Notes under the pieces: generated by a model | Database searches by the model: none | Seen by the model: the letters and a program-made list of their open reading frames with translations, nothing else | Told to the model about the DNA's origin: nothing | Shown: in pieces, positions 17,572 to 25,270 of the stretch | Position numbering within the stretch: position 1 is the first letter of the stretch | Layout of the letters: each line of letters starts with the position of its first letter | Assembly: GCA_963734365.1 (NCBI GenBank) | Contig: CAVTGV010000008.1 | Coordinates: forward strand, 744,001-808,000 | Direction: 5' to 3' | Origin: JACVRW01 sp963734365 | GTDB taxonomy: Bacteria; Actinomycetota; Thermoleophilia; Solirubrobacterales; Thermoleophilaceae | Length of the DNA: 64,000 bases | Made by a program: the position numbers and the translations under genes

Positions 17572-18345
17572 ATGAGCCAGCCACGATCCACCGATCCGAT
17601 CGGATCCATTGGGTGGACCGAAAGCACCGGGGGAGTGCTGACTGCTCGGGAATGCCTAACACTTGCCCGGCCCCTGCTGCGGGGGGAGCTCAGCATTCTT
17701 GCCGGTCGTCTCGCGATGGTGCTCCGAATGCACTCGGGACGCCGGAGTTCCATCGATCCGGCGAGCCTGGTGCCTCCCGACTCCCCTCTCGCAAGAGATG
17801 CCGAGGTCGCGGCGCAGGATCTCTTGACACCGGCACTCCTCAACCATTCCAGTCGTGCCTACACGTGGGGCGCGGCCATCGCCGCACTTCACGGGATCAC
17901 GTTCGACCGTGAGCTCCTGTACCTGGCTGCAATGTTCCACGACACCGGGATCCCGAGCCCGGTGCCCGACGTCGACTTCACGGTTCGCAGCGCCGCGTTG
18001 GCACGCGAGTTCACCGACAGCCACCGCGTGCCTGCCGATATCCGCGAGCTCGTCGCTAACGCGATCGCCATGCACCAATCCCCCGGCGTTGGCCTCGAAT
18101 CCGGTGCCGAGGCCTACCTCCTATCTGCCGGCGCATCCGTCGATGTGTTCGGCCTACGCAGCAACGAGATACCCGATGCAGTCCGCCAGAGCGTCATCCA
18201 GGAGTACCCGCGGTTGGGCTTCAAGCGGGAGTTCGCCGGGCTTCTCCGAGCCGAGGCCAAGCAAGTCCCTCGTGGCCGCGCCTGGTTCCTGCACCGCTTC
18301 GCCATGAGCGACCTAGGCATTCGGCTCGCGCCGTTCCGTGGTTGA
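17572..18345 (+). CDS. HD-domain hydrolase, cyanamide-hydratase-like
   Basis: A 257-residue HD-domain protein. The metal site is formed by the His in LLNHSSRAYTWG and the HD pair in LYLAAMFHDTGI, followed by AIAMHQSP, which carries a third histidine. The arrangement is like the cyanamide-hydratase-related HD proteins rather than HD-GYP. The substrate is unknown. AGGCCCACATG precedes the start. It has slightly lower GC at third positions than its neighbours, which fits the accessory character of 17.5-32 kb. It follows the kinase by 46 bases. Confidence 0.8.
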   Translation: MSQPRSTDPIGSIGWTESTGGVLTARECLTLARPLLRGELSILAGRLAMVLRMHSGRRSSIDPASLVPPDSPLARDAEVAAQDLLTPALLNHSSRAYTWGAAIAALHGITFDRELLYLAAMFHDTGIPSPVPDVDFTVRSAALAREFTDSHRVPADIRELVANAIAMHQSPGVGLESGAEAYLLSAGASVDVFGLRSNEIPDAVRQSVIQEYPRLGFKREFAGLLRAEAKQVPRGRAWFLHRFAMSDLGIRLAPFRG

Positions 18346-18537
18346 TGTGACGGCAACCGGCAAGGGGTGCGGGCCCGGAGTCCGAAGTCTGTCGTGAACT
18401 GAAGACCGCTGGCTTCCTGGCGATCGGGCCTCTGGGTTTGATGGCGGGAGGCCCCGCACTTCACCGGGACGACCAGGGAGCGTGGCTCCCCCGCGTCGGC
18501 TCACCAGCGCAATGCGCGAGTCGGGCGGGCAGCCCCG

Positions 18538-18581
18538 TTCAACCAAGAGGCTGCGCAGCTGTATAGTGCACCGATCGGTGC
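18538..18581 (+). promoter_or_regulatory. Promoter with GCACCGATCGGTGC operator palindrome
   Basis: A plausible sigma-70 promoter, TTCAAC (18538-18543), an 18-base spacer and TATAGT (18562-18567), runs directly into a perfect 14-base palindrome at 18568-18581. The palindrome centre ACCGATCGGT is the kind of site used by TetR-family repressors, and it would cover the transcription start. The downstream genes are the ArsR remnant, SRPBCC and DHFR-like genes. No TetR gene is nearby. Confidence 0.5.
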
Positions 18582-18591
18582 GCCATCGCCA

Positions 18592-18784
18592 ACGCTCGAC
18601 GCGACGTTCTTCGCGCGTTCGGACCCTAAGCGGCGGGGCGTTCTCGAGCGCCTGGGCCGGGCGCGCGCGTGCCTGCTAGGCCCGGCCACGACGCTCGGCG
18701 AGGCGGGCGAGTGGATCGAGGCACCGCCACGCCTGGGAGGGCCGGTTGGACCGCTTCGAGCGGTTCGCGGAGTGCGCGGGGTGA
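18592..18784 (+). pseudogene. ArsR-family regulator remnant lacking its helix-turn-helix
   Basis: The first 23 recognisable residues, TLDATFFARSDPKRRGVLERLG, match the N-terminal helix of ArsR regulators. The next recognisable block, CLLGPATTLGEAGEWIE, matches the segment just before the C-terminal helix. About 40 residues that would hold the whole HTH are missing between them. After one extra base near 18721 the frame becomes RHRHAWEGRLDRFERFAEC and stops at 18784, the canonical ArsR C-terminus. The stop overlaps the SRPBCC start (GTGA), exactly as in intact ArsR-SRPBCC-DHFR operons. No clear start codon remains. Confidence 0.7.
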
Positions 18785-19209
18785 GCCGCGAGCTCCACTA
18801 CGAGCGCCTGATCCAGGCGTCGCCCGCGCGCGTGTTCGACCTGTTCACGAGCCCGGCGGGCCAGCGCGATTTCTACGGCAACGACGCGCCGGGCTGGGTC
18901 GTCGACTCGCGCTGTGAGCTGCGCGTCGGCGGCGCCTGGGAGATCGCATTCGGCCCTTCGCCGGGCGAGCTCTACCGGCACCTGCACGTGTTCGAGGCGA
19001 TCGAGCGCCCCCGCCGCCTGCTGCTGGCCACGACCGAGACCCGCCCCGACGGGTCGAGGCTCGCCTTCAGCACCGAGTTCACGTTCGCGCCCCGAGACGG
19101 GCCGACCCTGATGACGATGGTCCAGTCGGGCTTCCCGTCCGACGAGCTGCGCGACGAGCACGGCCGCGGTGTGCCGCACGCGTTCGACCGGCTGGAACGA
19201 GCACTGTAG
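18781..19209 (+). CDS. SRPBCC (AHSA1-like) domain protein
   Basis: A 142-residue START/Bet v1-like protein of the AHSA1 family. It has the opening strand HYERLIQASPARVFDLFTSP, a central CELRVGGAWEIAFG, and a C-terminal long helix GVPHAFDRLERAL. The family binds hydrophobic ligands in a deep cavity; the ligand is unknown. GTG 18781 overlaps the stop of the degraded ArsR gene. Such operons normally read ArsR, SRPBCC, then a DHFR-like protein, and the latter follows 19 bases downstream. Confidence 0.85.
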   Translation: MSRELHYERLIQASPARVFDLFTSPAGQRDFYGNDAPGWVVDSRCELRVGGAWEIAFGPSPGELYRHLHVFEAIERPRRLLLATTETRPDGSRLAFSTEFTFAPRDGPTLMTMVQSGFPSDELRDEHGRGVPHAFDRLERAL

Positions 19210-19228
19210 GTCCGAGGAAGGAGACCGC

Positions 19229-19801
19229 ATGGCGAAGTCCGTCCTGTACATGTCGATGTCGCTCGACGGGTTCATCACCGGCCCGCACGACGGCCCCGGC
19301 AACGGGCTCGGGAACGGCGGCCACCGGCTGCACGAGTGGCTCGGCGAGCCCGTCTCCGAGCGGCCGCACTTCGACCCGCCGGGGCTGAGCGGGCAGGTGT
19401 TCGCCGAGGTGATCGCGACGGGCGCGGTCGTCGTCGGCCGCAAGACGTTCGACTACGCCGGTCACTGGGGCGGCGACCACCACGGCGTGCCGATCTTCGT
19501 GCCCACGCGCGGCACCCCGCCCGAGCCGCAGAGCGGCTGGGTCCACTACGTGCCCGACGCCGCGACCGCGATGCGCGAGGCCAAAGCGGCCGCCGGCGAC
19601 CAGGACGTGATGGTGCACGGCGCCGGCCTTGCGCAGTCGCTGCTGCGCGAGGGCCTGCTCGACGAGCTGGAGATCCACCTGATCCCTGTCGTGCTCGGCG
19701 ACGGGCGACGGCTGTTCGGCGCAGACCGCGTCGAGCTCGAGCAGACGCGCGTGCTCGAAGCGCCCGGCGTCACGCACCTGCGCTACCGGGTGGCGTCGTG
19801 A
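19229..19801 (+). CDS. DHFR-like (RibD C-terminal) family protein, first copy
   Basis: A 190-residue protein of the RibD C-terminal/dihydrofolate-reductase-like family. It starts VLYMSMSLDGFITGPHDG, contains VVVGRKTFDYAG, and ends with the conserved EIHLIPVVLGDGRRLF block. These proteins bind NADPH and a pterin- or pyrimidine-like substrate; the specific reaction is not known. AAGGAGA lies just before the ATG. It is the third member of the ArsR-SRPBCC-DHFR operon. Confidence 0.85.
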   Translation: MAKSVLYMSMSLDGFITGPHDGPGNGLGNGGHRLHEWLGEPVSERPHFDPPGLSGQVFAEVIATGAVVVGRKTFDYAGHWGGDHHGVPIFVPTRGTPPEPQSGWVHYVPDAATAMREAKAAAGDQDVMVHGAGLAQSLLREGLLDELEIHLIPVVLGDGRRLFGADRVELEQTRVLEAPGVTHLRYRVAS

Positions 19802-19880
19802 GCCGCCGTAGGCTGATCCTGCTGATGTCGGTCTCGATGGGCGCGCTGGAGGGAGCTCCCGGTACCGAAGGAGAATCGAG

Positions 19881-20453
19881 ATGGGAAAGCTGATCGCGAC
19901 CACGCAGGCCACCGTCGACGGTGTCATAGACCCGGTCGGCGAGTGGGTGCAGCCTGACGGAGACCACGGCGACTACTCGTTCGAGCGGCAGGCCAGGTCA
20001 GCCGGCCTCGTGCTGGGCCGCAAGACCTACGACGGGCTGGCCGGGTACTGGCCCAGCCAAACCGGCAAGTGGGCAGACATGGTCAACGCGATGCGCAAGT
20101 ACGTCGGGTCCAACACGCTGTCCGGAGATCTCGAGTGGAACGCGACCCTGCTCAACGGGGCCCTCGAGGACTCGATCCCCAAGCTCAAGGACGAGGTCGA
20201 CGGTGACCTGTTCATGCACGGGAGCGGCGAGTTTGCGTACGCCCTCGCCGAGAAGAGCCTGATCGACGAGTACGAGGTCTACCTAAACCCGCTCGTCTGG
20301 GGCCAGGGAAACCTCCACGTGCTCGGCGACAGAGGGACCGTACGGATGGCGCTCCACGACGTGAAGCGGTTCGACTCCGGGGTAGTCCTCCTCACCTACC
20401 TCCCGGCAGCGCCACAAACGGCTGCGGCGCGAGCCGAAGACCGACGCGGCTAG
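19881..20453 (+). CDS. DHFR-like (RibD C-terminal) family protein, second copy
   Basis: A 190-residue homologue of the same fold as the preceding gene, but a distinct subfamily. The motifs are LIATTQATVDGVIDPVGEW, LVLGRKTYDGLAGYWPSQ, DLFMHGSGEFAYAL and EVYLNPLVWGQGNLH. AAGGAGAATCGAG precedes the ATG. The 79-base gap from the first copy allows co-transcription. The two copies are too different to be a recent tandem duplication. Substrate unknown. Confidence 0.85.
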   Translation: MGKLIATTQATVDGVIDPVGEWVQPDGDHGDYSFERQARSAGLVLGRKTYDGLAGYWPSQTGKWADMVNAMRKYVGSNTLSGDLEWNATLLNGALEDSIPKLKDEVDGDLFMHGSGEFAYALAEKSLIDEYEVYLNPLVWGQGNLHVLGDRGTVRMALHDVKRFDSGVVLLTYLPAAPQTAAARAEDRRG

Positions 20454-20465
20454 GCAGGAGTGCCG

Positions 20466-21303
20466 ATGTCCAAGGTGTGGTTCGTGACGGGAAGTTCGCG
20501 CGGTCTGGGTCGTGCGCTTGTCGAGGTCGCGCTCGAAGCGGGTGATCGCGTGGCGGCGACGGCGCGAAACCCTGAGCGGTTGCAGGACCTCCACGACAGA
20601 GTACGGCGACGCGGTGCTTCTCCTGCGGCTCGACGTGACCGACTACGACGCGGCTGCGCGCGTGGTTGCCCAGGCCGAGGAGACGTTCGGTCGCATCGAT
20701 GTCGTCGCCAACAACGCCGGGTACAGTGACCTGGGCTCGTTCGAGGACACGACGATCGACTCGTTCCGGACGCAGATCGAGACCAACTTCTACGGTGTCG
20801 TGAACGTCTCCATGGCGGCTGTGCCGGTCCTGCGCGAGCAGGGCAGCGGTCACATTTTCCAGGTCTCCTCGCTCATTGTCCGCTTGTCCGGCGCGGGCCT
20901 GACCGCCTACCAGGCGGCGAAGTGTGCCGTCGCCGGGTTCTCCCTCGGCCTTGCCCAGGAGATCGCTCCGTTCGGGGTGAAGGTCACCATTCTTGAGCCG
21001 GGCGCCATGCGCACCGACTGGGGTGGCTCGTCGATGACGGTCCCGCAGCCCAGCGCGCCGTACAAGCCGACGATCGGAGCGTTCGCCGAGGCGCTGCGTG
21101 CCTTCTCTGGTCACGAGCCGGGGAACACGCAACGCGTCGCCCAAGTGGTGCGAGACCTCGCCGGCCGGGACGACGCACCCGTGCGTCTGCTGCTCGGCAC
21201 CGACGCTGTGCCGATGGCGCAGCAGGCGGCACAGGATCTCGCCGCCAGCGACGAGGCCTGGCGAGAAGTCAGTCTGAGCGTCTCCGACAGGACGCCTCTG
21301 TAG
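20466..21303 (+). pseudogene. Short-chain dehydrogenase/reductase, one frameshift
   Basis: Two frames join into one SDR of about 278 residues. The first gives the cofactor motif VTGSSRGLGRALVEVAL and stops making sense after ERLQDLHD. The second continues EYGDAVLLLRLDVTDYDAAA, NNAGYSDLGSFED and the catalytic YQAAKCAVAGFSLG (Tyr-x3-Lys), with the catalytic Ser in FQVSSL. One extra base near 20592-20600 explains the break. All catalytic motifs survive, so this is sequencing error or very recent loss. ATG 20466 is preferred, with AGGAG five bases upstream. Confidence 0.8.
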
Positions 21304-21354
21304 CCCTCCACAGTCCCGCCCGCGGGCCTCGGGGCGCGGTGCGCTGACGCGGCC

Positions 21355-22455
21355 TCAGCCGATGCCGGCTTCCTTGCATGCGTCGGCGTATTTGCCGGCG
21401 CAGATCTCCGAGGGGTCGAGGAAGCCGTCCTTGATGATGGTGTCGTTGATGTTGTCCTTCGTTACGGCGACGGGGGTCAGGAGCACAGAGGGCACTTCCT
21501 CTTGGCCGTTGTCGACCTTGGCGTTGATGAGGCCGTCGGGCGGCTTGTCGCCGTTGGCTGCGGCCACTGCCAGCTGGGCCGAGACCTCGGCCTGCTTCTT
21601 GATCGTGAGGTAGATGGTCATGTACTGCTCGCCGGCGAGGATCCGCTGGATGGCGGCCACCTCAGCGTCACCGCCCGTGACCGGGACCCGTTGGGGGTCG
21701 AGTCCGGCACTCTTCATGGCGGCGATTGCCCCGCCGGCCATGCCGTCGTTGGCCGAGTAGACGGCGTCGATGTTCTCCTTACCGAGCGCGGTGGTCGCTT
21801 GTTCCATCTCGAGCTGGGCCTTGTCGGGGCTCCAGTCGGGGGTGTCGTACTCCTTGGCGATGTCGACCCCGCTGGCGTCGAAGACCTGATGGGCGCCCTT
21901 CTTGTAGTCGCCCGCGCTGGGGTCGGTGGCCGAGCCGTTGATCATCACGATCGACTTGCCGTCCCCATTACCGCCGAGCTTGGAGAGCAGCGTGTGGGCC
22001 TCGATCCGGCCCTGACGAACGTTGTCAAACGAGACGTAGTAGTCGAGGTCGGCATCGGAGATCAGCCGGTCGTAGGCGATCACCGGCACGTCCGCCTGCT
22101 TGGCGCGCTCCACCATCGCCGCCGCCGCATCCGCGTCGACCGCATCCAACACGAGCACCGCCGCGCCCTTTGTGATCGCCGCCTCCGCCTGCGCCTGCTG
22201 CTTCGTCGCGTCCTGCGCCGCGTTGGCGTAAATGACTTCGCAGTCCGGGCAGAGCTCCTTCACCTTGTCCGTGAAGCCCGGGCGATCGTGCTGCTCATAG
22301 CGCGTCGTCTTCGTCTCTGGCAACAGCAGGGCGATTTTCTTGCCGCCACCACCGCCATTCCCAGCATCCCCGTCGTCGTCATCGCCACCGCAGGCGGCGA
22401 GACCCACGCACGCGAGCAACGCGGCAGTGGCTGTTATGGCTGCTCTTACCTTCAT
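21355..22455 (-). CDS. Sugar-binding lipoprotein, XylF-like, without partner genes
   Basis: A 366-residue type 1 substrate-binding protein. The lipobox LAACGGDDDD is near residue 22, after a signal peptide beginning MKVRAAITATAALLACVG. Core blocks IALLLPETKTTRYEQHDRPGF and VPVTGGDAEVAAIQRILAGEQYMTIYLTIKK are characteristic of xylose-binding XylF proteins. It should capture a pentose outside the membrane. No xylG or xylH is adjacent on either side; the permease and ATPase must be elsewhere, or the protein is an orphan. The start at 22455 is set by GAAGGGAGAATCACG; longer upstream frames lack a ribosome site. Confidence 0.87.
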   Translation of the reverse strand: MKVRAAITATAALLACVGLAACGGDDDDGDAGNGGGGGKKIALLLPETKTTRYEQHDRPGFTDKVKELCPDCEVIYANAAQDATKQQAQAEAAITKGAAVLVLDAVDADAAAAMVERAKQADVPVIAYDRLISDADLDYYVSFDNVRQGRIEAHTLLSKLGGNGDGKSIVMINGSATDPSAGDYKKGAHQVFDASGVDIAKEYDTPDWSPDKAQLEMEQATTALGKENIDAVYSANDGMAGGAIAAMKSAGLDPQRVPVTGGDAEVAAIQRILAGEQYMTIYLTIKKQAEVSAQLAVAAANGDKPPDGLINAKVDNGQEEVPSVLLTPVAVTKDNINDTIIKDGFLDPSEICAGKYADACKEAGIG

Positions 22456-22681
22456 CGTGATTCTCCCTTCGCAGGGTCGTGGTGAGGGGTCGTTCTGCCG
22501 ACGGGAACTTGGCACCCCGTCACGAGTAATACCCGAGCGGACACCGCAGTCCACAACAGCCAGGCCGGATCAGGGTCGCGCGCTCTCGCTTGTCGTCCAG
22601 AGCAGGCGCCTCGGTTCGGGTGGCGGAGATGCCTGCTTTGCCTGGAATACAGCTGTTACTGGGTTGGCGGGATGACTTGCC

Positions 22682-24055
22682 CTAGCGGGTCGAGTCGGTG
22701 ATTCGCGTGCGAGGTTTTCGCCGGCGTCGCGATAGATGGCGGGCGATATGTGGGCGACGGGGCGCGGGGGGCGTCTGGGGCTGGGCGGTGACCAGCCAGT
22801 CATCGAGCATCCGACCCGATTCGTGTGCGCCATCTGGTTCGGCGCCCATGCGTTGACCGAGCGCCGCGGCGCGGGCGGCGGTGTCGGGATCGAGCACCCC
22901 GCGCAGTCCGGCCTCGAGCGTCGTGCGGTCGAGGTCGGCGAAGCGCAGGTGGTGTCCGACACCGAGGCGCTCGAGGCGGCGGCCCCACCACGGTTGGTCG
23001 AATCCGACCGAGACGATTAGCGCAGGGAGACCCGCGCGCGCGGCCGCATTCGTGGTCCCCGCGCCTCCGTGGTGGACGGCCGCCCGGCAGCGCGGGAGCA
23101 GCCGGTCGTGGTCCAGTGGGCCGTCGACGATGTACACGCGACCGTCCGGGTCGGGTGTCGTGGCGCCGTGGGCCGCCCAGCCGGCGTGGATGATCGTGCG
23201 CGCGCCGACGGCGGAGCTTGCCGCCCGGATGTCGTCAAGCAGCGGAGCCGGCTCGAAGACGGGCATGCTCCCCAGACCGAGGTAGAGGGGGGCGTCGCCC
23301 TGCTCCAGCCACGACTCCAGTGCCGCGGGGATCCGCGCGCCCAGGTTGCCGCGGACGCGGTCGGGCATTCGCCAGGAGCCGCTGATGCGCTCGTGGGGGC
23401 CCCAGTCGGAGGGGCGCGGGACGATGCTGGGGCTGACGGTGTTCAGACAGAGCGCGTTCGGATCGCGGTGACGGTAGAAGGCGGGGGTCCGGGTGCCCGG
23501 CAGGCCGAGGCGGCGGCGCAGCGCCGCGGTCTGCCGGGCCGCGCCCGCCGCCCAGACGCGGTGGAAGAGGTGGTGGCTAGCGCGGCGCAGAGTCCGTGTC
23601 GGTAGCTCGCGTCCTTCGAGAACGGGCGAGGTGAACTCGCCGGTGGGTGTGAGGGGGATCGGCCACACCATCGCCAGCGGGAGGCGGCGGTACTCGGCGA
23701 TCACCTGTGCACGCTCCATCGTGACGTGCATCGCCACGAGCGCCTCGGCGCCTTCGGAGGCCTCGAGAAAGGCGTCGTCGAAGGCGCTGGCGTGCGCGGC
23801 GTACACGGCCTGCAGCGCGCGCACCATCCGCACGCCGCCGACGGCCGTCAGGTGGCGACCTTCATCGCTGGCAAGGAACGCCTCGGCGTCGAGGGGAAGC
23901 GCCTCGTAGCGCACGCCGGCGGCCCGGACCAGCGCCGCGTAGTTGGGCGGGGCAGCGAGCGTGACGTCGTAGTCGCGCTCCCGCAGGTGGTGGCACAGCG
24001 CGATGAACGGCCAGACGTCGCCGCGGATGCCGTGTGTGAACAGAGCGATCCGCAT
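22682..24055 (-). CDS. Glycosyltransferase, GT1 (UGT/MGT-like)
   Basis: A 457-residue GT-B fold enzyme. The N-terminal acceptor domain opens MRIALFTHGIRGDVWPFIAL. The C-terminal donor domain has the family signature HHGGAGTTNAAARAGLPALI, preceded by YIVDGPLDHDRLLPRC, as in sterol/macrolide glucosyltransferases. It transfers a sugar from a nucleotide donor to a small hydrophobic acceptor. The C-terminal tail of about 30 residues is Arg/Pro-rich and likely disordered. It stands alone on the minus strand. Confidence 0.88.
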   Translation of the reverse strand: MRIALFTHGIRGDVWPFIALCHHLRERDYDVTLAAPPNYAALVRAAGVRYEALPLDAEAFLASDEGRHLTAVGGVRMVRALQAVYAAHASAFDDAFLEASEGAEALVAMHVTMERAQVIAEYRRLPLAMVWPIPLTPTGEFTSPVLEGRELPTRTLRRASHHLFHRVWAAGAARQTAALRRRLGLPGTRTPAFYRHRDPNALCLNTVSPSIVPRPSDWGPHERISGSWRMPDRVRGNLGARIPAALESWLEQGDAPLYLGLGSMPVFEPAPLLDDIRAASSAVGARTIIHAGWAAHGATTPDPDGRVYIVDGPLDHDRLLPRCRAAVHHGGAGTTNAAARAGLPALIVSVGFDQPWWGRRLERLGVGHHLRFADLDRTTLEAGLRGVLDPDTAARAAALGQRMGAEPDGAHESGRMLDDWLVTAQPQTPPAPRRPHIARHLSRRRRKPRTRITDSTR

Positions 24056-24159
24056 GTGCAGACGCTACTGCCGCCGTGCTCCGTGTCGCGCACAGGACCG
24101 ACCATGCTTTGTGCGACAAGCGGCGGCGACGAGCACCGCTTTCGCTGGTCGTCCACGCA

Positions 24160-24591
24160 CTAGGGCTGGAGCCCGACCGCTTCGAGGGCGGCGGCGAGAC
24201 TGTCGAAGGCCTCGACCTTGATGGCAAGTCCCTCCTCGTCGAGCGTCCACACCCACGTGACCGGAGCTGACAGGGCGATCTCGCTGCCGCTACCGCGCGC
24301 CTCCATCCGCGACGGCACAACCACCTTGTCGTCACCGGCCGCGATGAACTCCTCTGGCTCAAGGCGAAGGTCGACGGCTTCCACCTGACTCTCCCAGACT
24401 GCTCGCAGCTCGTCTTTACCGCGAACGACAGCGGAGTCGGCCTCAGCTCGGGAGAGGAACCGCTCCCACGTAACGTCATCGTGCAGCGCGGCCAATGCCG
24501 CGTCGAAGTCTCGGCGGTTGAAGGCGTCGATGCCGCACCGGATGAGGTCAACGTTGCGCTCTGAGATCGCCCCCCCAGTATCGCGCCGCAC
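24160..24591 (-). CDS. SnoaL-like/NTF2-fold protein
   Basis: A small protein of the SnoaL/NTF2 cone fold: NVDLIRCGIDAFNRRDFDAAL opens it, LHDDVTWERFLSRAEAD follows, and it ends with the strands SAPVTWVWTLDEEGLAIKVE. Such proteins are polyketide cyclases, dehydratases or ligand-binding domains; no catalytic residues can be named here. GTG 24591 gives 143 residues. The expected start of the fold is about ten residues further in, at an ATC codon with a GGGGGG ribosome-site-like run just before it, so the original ATG may have been mutated. Confidence 0.75.
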   Translation of the reverse strand: MRRDTGGAISERNVDLIRCGIDAFNRRDFDAALAALHDDVTWERFLSRAEADSAVVRGKDELRAVWESQVEAVDLRLEPEEFIAAGDDKVVVPSRMEARGSGSEIALSAPVTWVWTLDEEGLAIKVEAFDSLAAALEAVGLQP

Positions 24592-24647
24592 GAAAAGCGG
24601 GTGAGTGCCGGGAGGCCCCGTTGGTGGCCCGAGGCGGCAATGTCCGC

Positions 24648-24944
24648 TTAGGAGGCGCAGGGGATCTCCACCCATGAGCTGTCGTCAGAGAGCACCACCA
24701 GGCATGCGCTGCCGCCGTCGGGGAAGTCGATGATCTCCACCTCGACGATCACGGGCTCGTCTCGGGTCTGCGACTCGTGCGGCACGAACTTGCGGACCGC
24801 GCCGTCCTCGAGCCGCAGACCGTGCGCTCGGGCCGCGATCAGGCTGATCTCCTCGAGCCGGCCCCGGACCTCTTCGGTCAAGCGCCGGATCCGGCCGCGA
24901 TCCTCGGCTCCCAGCTCCACTCGCTCAGGCGCGTCATAGCTCAC
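24648..24944 (-). CDS. Hypothetical protein, 98 residues
   Basis: I do not recognise this gene. It encodes a soluble protein with an N-terminal charged helix (DRGRIRRLTEEVRGRLEEISL) and a C-terminal beta-rich half (PVIVEVEIIDFPDGGSACLVVLSDDSSWVEI). The GTG start has AAGGAGG well spaced upstream and codon use is normal, so I believe it is real. It lies 56 bases from the SnoaL-like gene on the same strand. Confidence 0.65.
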   Translation of the reverse strand: MSYDAPERVELGAEDRGRIRRLTEEVRGRLEEISLIAARAHGLRLEDGAVRKFVPHESQTRDEPVIVEVEIIDFPDGGSACLVVLSDDSSWVEIPCAS

Positions 24945-25045
24945 CGCTTCCTCCTTGGCCTCCGGCGTGGACGAGGAGATTCCAGCACGGCCCGTCCCTC
25001 AGAGGTCGGCCGGCGCGTCCGTTCTTCCTCCGCGACACTTCGCGC

Positions 25046-25270
25046 GTGGATATCCCCGCACCTTTGACCGATCCCGCGCCGAGGACCTTCTTCGGAGTTC
25101 CGAGCCTGCGCGACATCGACATGCTCGAAGCGCAAGTGGCGTTCCTCGGCGTGCCCTACGACGGCGGCACGCCGGGCCGGGCCGGAGCTGTACTCGGCCA
25201 CCCCGCCCGAAGCTGGAGGCCCGCCGGACATGCGGACGCCGGGGCTGCCGCCGGCTCAGCGAACGACTAG
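25046..25270 (+). pseudogene. Agmatinase/ureohydrolase N-terminal fragment
   Basis: The 74-residue frame begins with a typical ureohydrolase start: FFGVPSLRDIDMLEAQVAFL, then GVPYDGGTPGRAGAVLG, the first strand and loop of agmatinases (consensus LGVPYDGG...R.G...GP). After residue 53 the sequence turns into unrelated HPARSWRPAGHADAGA and ends at 25270. The rest of the enzyme, about 250 residues with the Mn-binding HDDH motifs, is absent. The fragment overlaps the C-terminus of the GH3 gene on the other strand, so the junction is a breakpoint at about 25195-25255. Confidence 0.65.

Noticed and set aside
17593..17606. Perfect palindrome GATCCGATCGGATC
   Set aside because: It lies inside the HD-domain gene (codons for DPIGS), too far inside the coding region to be an operator for it.
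15102..17843. Very long minus-strand frame (913 residues) across the MFS and PfkB genes
   Set aside because: Only its last 443 residues are a real protein (the MFS symporter). The rest is the antisense of PfkB, rich in Arg/His/Gly without domains.
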